Shown: positions 7,567 to 13,353 of the stretch, in pieces
How the letters are laid out: each line of letters starts with the position of its first letter
Numbering within the stretch: position 1 is the first letter of the stretch
NCBI GenBank assembly: GCA_023440865.1
Contig: JAEXRM010000150.1
Location: 1-13,824 of the forward strand
Reading direction: 5' to 3'
Source: Bacillota bacterium
GTDB lineage: Bacteria; Bacillota; Clostridia; DSM-8532
DNA length: 13,824 nucleotides
Notes under the pieces: generated by a model
The model's input: the letters and a program-made list of their open reading frames with translations, nothing else
Database searches by the model: none
Told to the model about the DNA's origin: nothing
Program-made: the position numbers and the translations under genes

Positions 7567-7596
7567 TTGCATTATCCCGTGATGCAATGCTATGCT
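7567..7596 (+). promoter_or_regulatory. Probable promoter of the carboxylesterase gene
   Basis: TTGCAT (7567-7572), an 18-base spacer and TATGCT (7591-7596) form a moderate SigA-type promoter. It would start transcription near 7603, 86 bases before the esterase start codon. It is the only AT-rich segment in an otherwise GC-rich gap. Confidence 0.4.
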
Positions 7597-7635
7597 AAAA
7601 CGTAGTAGCAACCTTGGCATGACAGCGGGCAACAA

Positions 7636-7670
7636 CCACGGATCAAGGGGCGGCCTGCGCCGCCACGGAT
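7636..7670 (+). other. Hairpin flanked by direct repeats in the esterase leader
   Basis: A GGCGGC-CTGC-GCCGCC hairpin (7649-7664, 6 base pairs, 4-base loop) lies 11 bases before the esterase Shine-Dalgarno sequence. An 8-base direct repeat CCACGGAT brackets it (7636-7643 and 7663-7670, the second copy overlapping the stem by 2 bases). It could modulate translation start or mRNA stability; no function is shown. Confidence 0.4.
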
Positions 7671-7688
7671 GAAAAGGAGAACACGCGC

Positions 7689-9212
7689 ATGCTTCGAGTC
7701 GTCAAAACCGAAACCGGTCTTGTCCAGGGTCTTCCCGCCGCAGACCCCCGCATCACGAGCTTCAAGGGCATTCCGTTCGCAGCGCCGCCCGTCGGTCCCA
7801 ACCGCTGGCGTGCGCCGCAGCCTGCCGCCTCCTGGAAGGGGACGTTCCAGGCGTACGATTTCGCGCCGGCCGCCCTGCAGGCGCCCACGGTCATCGACGT
7901 CAACAACATCTACACGCGCGAATGGTCGGTGGATCCCGACCAGCCGATGGACGAGGACTGCCTCTACCTCAACGTCTGGACGCCTGCCATGAAGGGGGAC
8001 GAAAAGCTGCCCGTCTATGTCTGGTACTTTGGCGGCGGCCTGCAGGTCGGACATCCCGCGGAGATGGAATTCGACGGCGAGCGCATCGCCCGCCGCGGCA
8101 TCGTCGTGGTGACGGTCAACTACCGGCTCAACGCGTTCGGCTTCCTGTGCCATCCCGAGATCACCGCCGAGGCGCCCGAGGCGCCGGCCAACTTCGGCCA
8201 CCTCGACCAGCAATTCGGTACGCAGTGGGTCAAGCGCAACATCGCCGCCTTCGGCGGTGACCCCGACAACATCACCATCGGCGGACAGTCCGCAGGCGGC
8301 GGCAGCGTCATGAGCCAGCTGACCAGCCCGCAAAACGAGGGCCTGTTCCAGCAGGCGATCGTGGAAAGCGGCATCATCACCAAGCTGTATGAGGGCAACC
8401 GTACACCGGGCAACTGGCTCGACCTCGCCGGGGCAGAGCAGATGGGCGTGCAGTTTTTCGATTATCTGGGCGTCAAGACCCTCGAGCAGGCACGCCGCAT
8501 CCCGGCCATGGAGCTGCGCGACAAGGTGCTGGCGCACGGTGCGTTCTGGGGAACGGTCGTGGACGGAAAGTTCTGCGTGGGCAACCCCGTCGAACGGTTC
8601 CTCAACAACGAGCGCTGGATGGTGCCCGTGATGATGGGACACACCTCCGACGAGTTCTACAACAGCCCGATGGTCGACAGCATCGACGCGCTTCGGGACA
8701 TGGCCGTGCGGATGTTCGGCGAGAACGCCGACACCTATCTGAACCTTGTCGGCGCGGATCACGGATCGATCGACGAAATCAAGCAGCGCGGATCCGTACG
8801 CGGCATCGAGTATTCTGTCCGGCTTGCGGCCAAGGGCAGCGAGATGGCCGGTTCCAAGGCGCCCATCTATTATTACAACTTCGATCCGGAGATTCCGGGT
8901 TGGGACAACCCCGGCACCTTCCATTCGGTGGACCTGTGGTTCTTCTTCGAAACCCTCGCCAAATGCTGGCGTCCGTTTGTCGGCAAGCATTATGACCTGG
9001 CACGCCAGATGTGCAACTACTGGTGCCACTTCATCCGCACAGGCGATCCGAACGGCCCCGATTCCACCGGCGAGATGCTGCCCACATGGGAGCCCTACCG
9101 CACGGATGCGCCCTACGGCATGATGTTCGCCGAGAAGTCCGAGTTCCTCCGCGAAGAACCCAGCGACCTGATGCGGTTCCTGGTGGACCAGGCGCTGCGG
9201 CAGCGGGCCTGA
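7689..9212 (+). CDS. Type-B carboxylesterase (alpha/beta hydrolase), cytoplasmic
   Basis: 507-residue carboxylesterase of the COesterase family, which hydrolyses carboxylic ester bonds. The N-terminus MLRVVKTETGLVQG and FKGIPFAAPPVGPNRWRAP are the standard opening of the family. DEDCLYLNVW (89-97) precedes the oxyanion-hole segment YFGGGL (113-118). The nucleophile is Ser201 in GGQSAGG, the acid is Glu322 in GHTSDEF, and the base is His412 in GTFHSVDLWFFF. The C-terminal signature WCHFIRTGDPNG is also present. The length is typical. No signal peptide, so the enzyme is intracellular. The start ATG 7689 has AAGGAGA 8 bases upstream. It has its own promoter and a good terminator, so it is probably monocistronic. 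With GH127 and a sugar importer nearby it may remove acetyl or hydroxycinnamoyl esters from imported glycans; this is inference, as the family also contains detoxifying and lipid-type esterases. Confidence 0.93.
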   Translation: MLRVVKTETGLVQGLPAADPRITSFKGIPFAAPPVGPNRWRAPQPAASWKGTFQAYDFAPAALQAPTVIDVNNIYTREWSVDPDQPMDEDCLYLNVWTPAMKGDEKLPVYVWYFGGGLQVGHPAEMEFDGERIARRGIVVVTVNYRLNAFGFLCHPEITAEAPEAPANFGHLDQQFGTQWVKRNIAAFGGDPDNITIGGQSAGGGSVMSQLTSPQNEGLFQQAIVESGIITKLYEGNRTPGNWLDLAGAEQMGVQFFDYLGVKTLEQARRIPAMELRDKVLAHGAFWGTVVDGKFCVGNPVERFLNNERWMVPVMMGHTSDEFYNSPMVDSIDALRDMAVRMFGENADTYLNLVGADHGSIDEIKQRGSVRGIEYSVRLAAKGSEMAGSKAPIYYYNFDPEIPGWDNPGTFHSVDLWFFFETLAKCWRPFVGKHYDLARQMCNYWCHFIRTGDPNGPDSTGEMLPTWEPYRTDAPYGMMFAEKSEFLREEPSDLMRFLVDQALRQRA

Positions 9213-9251
9213 GCGCAGAACCTGCTCCATCCACTCCCATCCGCCGCCAGG

Positions 9252-9303
9252 GGGCGGGCCTTGCCGGAATGATCGTTGATGATTGCGGCGGCCCGTCCTT
9301 TTT
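9252..9303 (+). terminator. Rho-independent terminator of the carboxylesterase gene
   Basis: The stem GGGCGGGCC (9252-9260) pairs with GGCCCGTCC (9290-9298, one G-T pair). It is extended inward by GCCG (9263-9266) with CGGC (9286-9289) after a two-base bulge, and is followed directly by TTTTT. It lies 40 bases after the esterase stop codon, on the expected strand. Confidence 0.8.
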
Positions 9304-9406
9304 CTATCACGGGAAGTCATGATTGATCCGCCGGATGGAGAAAATGGACGTGGATGGACAATGTGATCGTCTTGTCGGAATCCAACCCATAAAATGGGAA
9401 ACGGCA

Positions 9407-9435
9407 TTGACAAAGCGCACGGTTCTGCGTAGACT
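9407..9435 (+). promoter_or_regulatory. Strong SigA-type promoter of the VOC gene
   Basis: A perfect -35 TTGACA (9407-9412), an optimal 17-base spacer and TAGACT (9430-9435, 4 of 6) make this one of the best promoters by consensus in the window. Transcription would begin near 9442, immediately before the cre-like element. Confidence 0.7.
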
Positions 9436-9442
9436 GCAGACG

Positions 9443-9456
9443 CGAAAGCGTTTTCA
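9443..9456. promoter_or_regulatory. CcpA cre-like (LacI-family) operator at the VOC transcription start
   Basis: CGAAAGCGTTTTCA matches the Bacillota catabolite-responsive element consensus TGWAANCGNTNWCA with only the first base different. It covers about +2 to +15 relative to the predicted start, a position where CcpA or another LacI-family protein would repress. This suggests the VOC gene is under carbon-catabolite or sugar-specific control. Confidence 0.6.
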
Positions 9457-9561
9457 GACGGGTTGCCCCACGGCAATGCCCGAGTATGGGAGAATGCGGC
9501 ACCCCCGGTTTGCTGCAGGAATGGCACAAGTTGCGGCGGTGCGGCGCGAGAGGAAGGCATC

Positions 9562-10329
9562 ATGGGATTAGCGAAGGGACTGAGCGAGATCGCTGTCCGT
9601 GTTCCCGACCTGACGGAAGGTGTACGGTTTTACTGCGAAGGATTGGGCTTGACGCTGTCTTCCATGGAACCGCCATGTGCCCGGATCATGACGCCGGACG
9701 GGTTGGCACTGCTGCTGGCGGAGAGCGGGGAAGAGCGAACGGAGGCGGCTTCCGGCGGACTGACCCACGTCTGCTACCTTGCATGGGATGCGGACCGCGC
9801 CTTTGCCCGGGCCCTCGCCTTCGGTGCCGTCCCCACGCGCGCACCGGCGCCGTATACATGGGACAACATGCGCATGGCCTTTGTCAGGAGTCCGTCCGGG
9901 GAGGAGATCGAGTTCCGGGGAATCCGCAATCCGGATGGATCCTTTGGCGGTCCCGTCAAGGACCACAAGCACATCCAACAGGTGATGCACGTGGCGGTCA
10001 CCGTGCCGGACATGCCTTCCGCCATCAGCTTCTACGAGGCGCTTGGCGCCGTGCCGAAGGAGGACTGGGGATGGGGATTCGTGATGTGCCTTCCGGACCG
10101 CCGGGAGCTTGAGCTTTTCGTTGATGGAGCGTTCGTGGGGGAGTCTGGGAATTATGACCATTTCACCTTCGCGGCTGCGCATCCGGAGCGGGCGCACAGC
10201 GGCATGATCATCGCCGGCGGCATGCCCGATGGTGCAGGCATGGGGATTGGTCCCGCCGGGGAGCGGATCGCGTTTTCGCCGGCAGCCGCGCGGCCGCGGG
10301 GTCCGAAACTTCTGCCGGACCTGTCATGA
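9562..10329 (+). CDS. VOC (glyoxalase/dioxygenase fold) family protein with two VOC modules
   Basis: 255-residue cytoplasmic protein made of two beta-alpha-beta-beta-beta modules of the vicinal-oxygen-chelate superfamily. Module one (about 7-122) begins SEIAVRVPDLTEGVRFYCEGLGL and ends SPSGEEIEFRG. Module two (about 140-205) begins MHVAVTVPDMPSAISFYEALGA and includes RRELELFVDG. Candidate metal ligands are His69, Glu117, His143, Glu182 or Glu184, and His200, but they cannot be assigned with certainty. The start ATG 9562 has GAGAGGAAGG upstream; the frame opens earlier at a TTG without ribosome binding site. Superfamily members include glyoxalase I, extradiol dioxygenases, epimerases and resistance proteins, so the reaction is not known. 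Its strong promoter and cre-like site, and its place among glycan genes, hint at sugar or aldehyde metabolism; this is weak inference. Confidence 0.85.
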   Translation: MGLAKGLSEIAVRVPDLTEGVRFYCEGLGLTLSSMEPPCARIMTPDGLALLLAESGEERTEAASGGLTHVCYLAWDADRAFARALAFGAVPTRAPAPYTWDNMRMAFVRSPSGEEIEFRGIRNPDGSFGGPVKDHKHIQQVMHVAVTVPDMPSAISFYEALGAVPKEDWGWGFVMCLPDRRELELFVDGAFVGESGNYDHFTFAAAHPERAHSGMIIAGGMPDGAGMGIGPAGERIAFSPAAARPRGPKLLPDLS

Positions 10330-10384
10330 ACGGAAACCTGCGGCTTTGCGGCGCATGAGGGGAAGCCGGCGTAGCGTTTGGCAC

Positions 10385-10423
10385 GCCTGCAGATGCGGTG
10401 CATGGGATACCACATCTGCAGGC
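10385..10423. terminator. Long perfect hairpin between convergent VOC and GH3 genes
   Basis: GCCTGCAGATG (10385-10395) and CATCTGCAGGC (10413-10423) are perfect 11-base complements. Inside, GGT pairs with ACC after a single mismatch. The hairpin lies 56 bases after the VOC stop and 6 bases beyond the GH3 stop, so it would form at the 3' end of both messages. No T-run follows on either strand, unlike the two textbook terminators elsewhere in this window. Confidence 0.6.
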
Positions 10424-10429
10424 ACCCCG

Positions 10430-12433
10430 TTACTTCGAGAAAGCGTAACCCAGCGGGAACAGCGGTTTGCCGGAATCGGCGGAGGCCGTCTTCGTATCCG
10501 CCTGTGCCAGCGTCTTCGGCCATGCGAAGGGCAGCGTGCCGGTGAAGGGCTTGTCGCCGTAGAGCACGTCGGCCACGCCGGCCCCTTCGGAACCGGGCAG
10601 CCAGGCCGCGACAAAGGCGGACCAATCTTCCAGTTCCTCCGTCACAAGCCGCGGACGGCCGGAGACCATCACGGTGACAACGGGAAGCCCCGTCGCAGCG
10701 GCGGCTTCGAGCGCCGTGCGGTTCGTTGACAGCGCCGTTCCGTCATCCAGGGTCAGGATGCCGTCGTCGCCCTGGCCCTCGGCGTATGGCCGCTCCCCGA
10801 GCACGACGAGCACAGCCGTTGCGCCATCCGCTTCGGCCGGATCGGTCACGATGGTGCCACCGCCCGATGCCGCGGCAGCGCGCAGTCCTTCCAGGATCGT
10901 GGTGCCCCGCACCCAGCGCGCGTCCTTCCTGTCGCGGCCACCCTGCCAGTCGCGTGTCCAGCCGCCGCACTGCACGCCGAGATCGTCCGCGGCAGGCCCC
11001 AGCACGAGCAGCTTCGCGTTTTTCGCCAGCGGCAGGATCCCCTTGTCGTTCTTGAGCAGGACAAGCGACTTTGCCACGGCCTCCCGGGCAAGGGCGCGGG
11101 TCGTGTCGTCACCGAGTGTGGCCTGCGTGTCGGAAGCCTGGCCCAGCGGGTGCTGAAACAGTCCGACGGACAGCTTGACGCCAAGGATGCGGGTGACGGC
11201 ATCGTCGATGCGCGCCAGCGGGATCTCCCCGGCTTCGACCGCCTTCTTGAGCTCCGTCAGGCAGACGAGCCAGTGATCGGGTTCCATCAGCATGTCGACC
11301 CCGGCGTTGACCGTCTTGACGATCTGCGCGCGGAGGCCGTCGGCCTCCACCTGATGCAGGGCCTCCCAGTCGGTCACCACGAGGCCCCGGAAGCCGAGCT
11401 CCCCCTTGAGCACATCCGTGATCAGATACTTGTTGCCGTGACACTTGACGCCGTTCCAGCTGCTGAAGGACACCATCACGGTCTTCACCCCGGCGTCGAC
11501 CGCCTGCCTGTACAGCGGCAGATAGACGGAGCGCAGGGTTTCCTCGGACATCCGCGCGTCACCCTGGTCGATGTCGTATCCGTGGTCGCCGGTATCCCAG
11601 GTTGTGGCGCCGTCTCCGATGAAATGCTTGGCGGTGCCCGCGATGCCATAGGCCTCGAGTGCCTTGAGGTAGGGGAGGGAGAGGGTGGCGACCCGGGCGG
11701 GATCCTGGCTGAAGCCCTCATACGTGCGGCCCCAGCGGATGTCGGCGACCGGTGCGACAACCGGCGCGAAGTCCCAGCGCACCCCGGTGGCCGCCACTTC
11801 CCGGGCGGTCGCGGTGCCGATGTCCGCCATCAGTGCCGGATCGTTCGCGGCGCCGAGACCGATGTTGTGCGGAAAGATCACGGCACCGGTTGCGTTGTTG
11901 TGTCCGTGCACCGCGTCGACCCCGTACAGTACCGGGATGCCGAGGCGTGTCTGGGCAGCTGCGTCCTGGTACTTCCGCATCATGGCGAGCCAGGCGGCCT
12001 GCGCGCCGTCGCCCGGCACGGAACCGCCGCCGCTGAGAATGGAGCCGAGACCGTACTTCGCGACATCCTTGGGGCCGGCGGACTTGCGTTCCGCCTGCAG
12101 CATCTGTCCGAGCTTCTCGTCCAGGGTCATGTCGGCGACGAGGTCGGCAATCGTTTTCGAGCCATCCGCCACCTGGGCGGCAAGGCCCTTCACCGATGCG
12201 GCCATCGGTGTGGCGGTCGCCGGGACGGAGGGATCCGCGGCTGGGGAAGAGGTCGCAGCGTCGGTGGCGGAGGGCGTCGGGGTGGCGGTGGACGCCGGGG
12301 TGGCTGTGGGTGCCGCGCTGCCCGTGGTGTCGGGCGAGGCGGGTGTGGAACCCGCGCCCGTGCATCCGGCGGTGGTCAGGATCATGATCAGGGCGAGCAG
12401 CAGGGCCGGAATCCGGCGGATGATGGGTTGCAT
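10430..12433 (-). CDS. GH3 family exo-beta-glucosidase / beta-glucan exohydrolase, lipoprotein
   Basis: 667-residue GH3 hydrolase that should remove terminal beta-linked glucose (or similar sugars) outside the cell. A hydrophobic signal (about 8-23) ends in TAGC, with the lipidated Cys at 24. A Thr/Ala/Pro/Ser-rich linker follows to about 80. The TIM-barrel domain shows Asp173 (GVDAVHGHNN), RWGRTYEGFSQDP, Lys269-His270 (AKHFIGDG), and the nucleophile Asp355 in VVTDWEAL, where the Asp-Trp-Glu triplet matches barley ExoI. The C-terminal domain has CGGWTRDWQGG and GERPYAEGQGD; the acid/base is Glu547 or, more likely, Glu552. The start ATG 12433 has GGAGGTG at short distance; upstream codons in the open frame have no export signal. 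It is divergent from the glutathione peroxidase gene. Substrate specificity within GH3 cannot be read by eye, and the -3 Thr in the lipobox is slightly unusual. Confidence 0.93.
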   Translation of the reverse strand: MQPIIRRIPALLLALIMILTTAGCTGAGSTPASPDTTGSAAPTATPASTATPTPSATDAATSSPAADPSVPATATPMAASVKGLAAQVADGSKTIADLVADMTLDEKLGQMLQAERKSAGPKDVAKYGLGSILSGGGSVPGDGAQAAWLAMMRKYQDAAAQTRLGIPVLYGVDAVHGHNNATGAVIFPHNIGLGAANDPALMADIGTATAREVAATGVRWDFAPVVAPVADIRWGRTYEGFSQDPARVATLSLPYLKALEAYGIAGTAKHFIGDGATTWDTGDHGYDIDQGDARMSEETLRSVYLPLYRQAVDAGVKTVMVSFSSWNGVKCHGNKYLITDVLKGELGFRGLVVTDWEALHQVEADGLRAQIVKTVNAGVDMLMEPDHWLVCLTELKKAVEAGEIPLARIDDAVTRILGVKLSVGLFQHPLGQASDTQATLGDDTTRALAREAVAKSLVLLKNDKGILPLAKNAKLLVLGPAADDLGVQCGGWTRDWQGGRDRKDARWVRGTTILEGLRAAAASGGGTIVTDPAEADGATAVLVVLGERPYAEGQGDDGILTLDDGTALSTNRTALEAAAATGLPVVTVMVSGRPRLVTEELEDWSAFVAAWLPGSEGAGVADVLYGDKPFTGTLPFAWPKTLAQADTKTASADSGKPLFPLGYAFSK

Positions 12434-12511
12434 GGCACCTCCAGAATGGTCGCTTTCCAGTTCGTGATTGCAGTGACACCGTGTGTTCGGCTCAAAAAAA
12501 AGCCTGCCAAC

Positions 12512-12540
12512 AGTATCGCAGAACCCGGGAAGGGTTTCAA
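12512..12540 (-). promoter_or_regulatory. Probable SigA promoter of the GH3 gene
   Basis: On the minus strand TTGAAA (12535-12540, 5 of 6) is followed by 17 bases and GATACT (12512-12517, 4 of 6). The predicted start is near 12505, giving a 72-base leader. A run of eight T residues (12494-12501, minus strand) falls at about +4 to +12 of the transcript. Confidence 0.5.
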
Positions 12541-12611
12541 TGAGAAGCCTGCACGCCCGCCCGCCATCACGGAAAAAAAGATCGGAATCCCCCTTGCATT
12601 TCCAAAAAGAT

Positions 12612-12640
12612 TTGATACAATAAAATTGCAAACAATTAAT
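12612..12640 (+). promoter_or_regulatory. Probable SigA promoter of the glutathione peroxidase gene
   Basis: TTGATA (12612-12617), a 17-base spacer and ATTAAT (12635-12640) lie in a sharply AT-rich segment upstream of the peroxidase gene. Transcription would start near 12647, about 37 bases before the start codon. The spacer contains the OhrR-like operator. Confidence 0.6.
12616..12630. promoter_or_regulatory. OhrR-type operator in the glutathione peroxidase promoter
   Basis: TACAATAAAATTGCA matches 13 of 15 bases of the Bacillus OhrR operator form TACAATTAAATTGTA. It overlaps the end of the -35 and fills most of the promoter spacer, where a bound repressor would exclude RNA polymerase. A second overlapping inverted repeat, ATTG-CAAA-CAAT, occupies 12625-12636 and reaches the -10. 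An OhrR-type gene lies just downstream of the peroxidase. Confidence 0.65.
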
Positions 12641-12683
12641 AAGCCGACAGGATCGGCCAGCGGATGAGCAAGGGAGGCGCCAT

Positions 12684-13220
12684 ATGGGCATTTACGATTT
12701 CAAGGTCAAGGACACCCGTCACAACGAGGTTTCTCTTTCCGATTACCGGGGCAGGGTGCTGCTGGTGGTCAACACGGCCTCCGGATGTGGTTTCACTCCG
12801 CAATACGAGGGGTTGGAGGCACTGTACGCCAAGTACCGCGACAAGGGGCTCGAAATTCTCGATTTCCCCTGCAACCAGTTCCTGAACCAGGCACCCGGAA
12901 CCGACGAGGAGCTCGCCAACTTCTGCAAGGTCAAGTTCGGCACCGAGTTCCCGACCTTCGCCAAGATCGATGTCAATGGCAAGAACGCCGATCCGCTCTA
13001 CACCTGGCTGAAGGAGAACGCGCCCGACGAGAACGCGGACGAGAAGGTCGGCGCGCTGAAGAAGAAGCTGGCCGAGCTGGCGCAGACCGTCACCGGCAAG
13101 AACATCATGTGGAACTTCACCAAGTTCCTCGTCGACCGCGAGGGCAAGGTGGTGGGCCGTTTCGCCCCGACCGTGACACCCGAGGAGCTGGAGCCCCGCA
13201 TCGCGGCCCTGCTCGGTTGA
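12684..13220 (+). CDS. Glutathione peroxidase family (thiol peroxidase, Cys type)
   Basis: 178-residue cytoplasmic peroxidase of the GPx family, reducing hydrogen peroxide or organic hydroperoxides with thiol donors (in bacteria usually thioredoxin). The peroxidatic Cys35 lies in NTASGCGFTPQYEGLEAL, Gln65 in FPCNQF, and Trp143-Asn144 in MWNFTKFLVD, completing the catalytic tetrad. Cys81 (NFCKVKFG) is at the place of the resolving Cys in Cys-type enzymes, and Cys63 is also conserved. A charged helical insert of about 20 residues (about 113-138) before the WNF motif is longer than in short GPx proteins. The start ATG 12684 has GGGAGG 7 bases upstream. The gene has an OhrR-like operator in its promoter and is followed by a strong terminator and then an OhrR-type gene, implying induction by organic peroxides. 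Confidence 0.96.
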   Translation: MGIYDFKVKDTRHNEVSLSDYRGRVLLVVNTASGCGFTPQYEGLEALYAKYRDKGLEILDFPCNQFLNQAPGTDEELANFCKVKFGTEFPTFAKIDVNGKNADPLYTWLKENAPDENADEKVGALKKKLAELAQTVTGKNIMWNFTKFLVDREGKVVGRFAPTVTPEELEPRIAALLG

Positions 13221-13266
13221 CCCTGTGCCGTGCCTGTTGCGGCCTGCGGCGTGTGGCAGATAAACC

Positions 13267-13300
13267 GGTTGTTCACAACCCATCTGCGGCATGATATCAT
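13267..13300 (+). promoter_or_regulatory. Promoter of the ohrR-type gene with overlapping inverted repeats
   Basis: TTCACA (13272-13277), a 17-base spacer and TATCAT (13295-13300) match the SigA consensus at 5 of 6 bases each. A perfect inverted repeat GGTTGT-TC-ACAACC (13267-13280) overlaps the -35, and the palindrome ATGATATCAT (13291-13300) covers the -10; either could be an operator for autoregulation. The predicted start, near 13307, falls inside the 5' arm of the following hairpin. Confidence 0.6.
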
Positions 13301-13301
13301 C

Positions 13302-13339
13302 AAGGTGCCCGCCGGCTTCGATCTGGCGGGCACCTTTTT
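13302..13339 (+). terminator. Strong intrinsic terminator between gpx and ohrR-type genes
   Basis: AAGGTGCCCGCC (13302-13313) and GGCGGGCACCTT (13325-13336) form a perfect 12-base-pair stem with an 11-base loop, and the T-run continues to 13339. It is 82 bases after the peroxidase stop and immediately precedes the Shine-Dalgarno sequence (AGGAGGG, 13341-13347) of the next gene. It should end the gpx transcript. Confidence 0.88.
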
Positions 13340-13353
13340 CAGGAGGGATGCCT

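Larger units (their letters stand above)
7309..7688. other. Divergent non-coding region between GH127 and carboxylesterase genes
   Basis: This 380-base gap has no supported gene; open frames crossing it are tails of antisense frames. On the minus strand a possible -10 TATAGG lies around 7405-7410, but no good -35 pairs with it, so the GH127 promoter is not clearly identified. The right half carries the esterase promoter and leader, described separately. No LacI or cre-type palindrome was seen here. Confidence 0.4.
9304..9561 (+). other. Promoter region and leader of the VOC gene
   Basis: No gene is supported in this stretch. A small inverted repeat CCCAT-AAA-ATGGG (9386-9398) ends 8 bases before the -35 of the promoter at 9407, a place suited to an activator. 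After the predicted start (about 9442) a leader of about 120 bases follows, with the cre-like site at its 5' end and a minor stem TTGCC-CCAC-GGCAA near 9463-9476. A TTG-initiated extension of the VOC frame into this leader lacks a ribosome binding site. Confidence 0.45.

Noticed and set aside
5575..7605. Long open frame (676 codons) on the plus strand opposite GH127
   Set aside because: Composition is Arg/Gly/His/Gln-rich with no recognisable domain. It is the complement of a clear GH127 gene in GC-rich DNA, where antisense frames stay open by codon bias.
9463..9561. Upstream TTG start for the VOC protein adding 33 residues
   Set aside because: No ribosome binding site, and the added residues do not resemble the VOC fold; ATG 9562 has GAGAGGAAGG upstream.
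7590..9563. Long open frame (657 codons) on the minus strand opposite the carboxylesterase
   Set aside because: It mirrors the esterase gene, shows no domain or start signal, and runs through the terminator and promoter of neighbouring genes.
11150..12667. Open frame of 505 codons on the plus strand opposite GH3
   Set aside because: Antisense shadow of a well-supported GH3 gene; ends in Gly/Arg-rich low-complexity sequence complementary to the linker codons.
13291..13353. Upstream ATG starts (13291, 13348) for the OhrR-type gene
   Set aside because: 13291 lies in the promoter and the frame crosses the terminator hairpin; 13348 abuts the Shine-Dalgarno with no spacing. GTG 13354 fits both spacing and family N-terminus.
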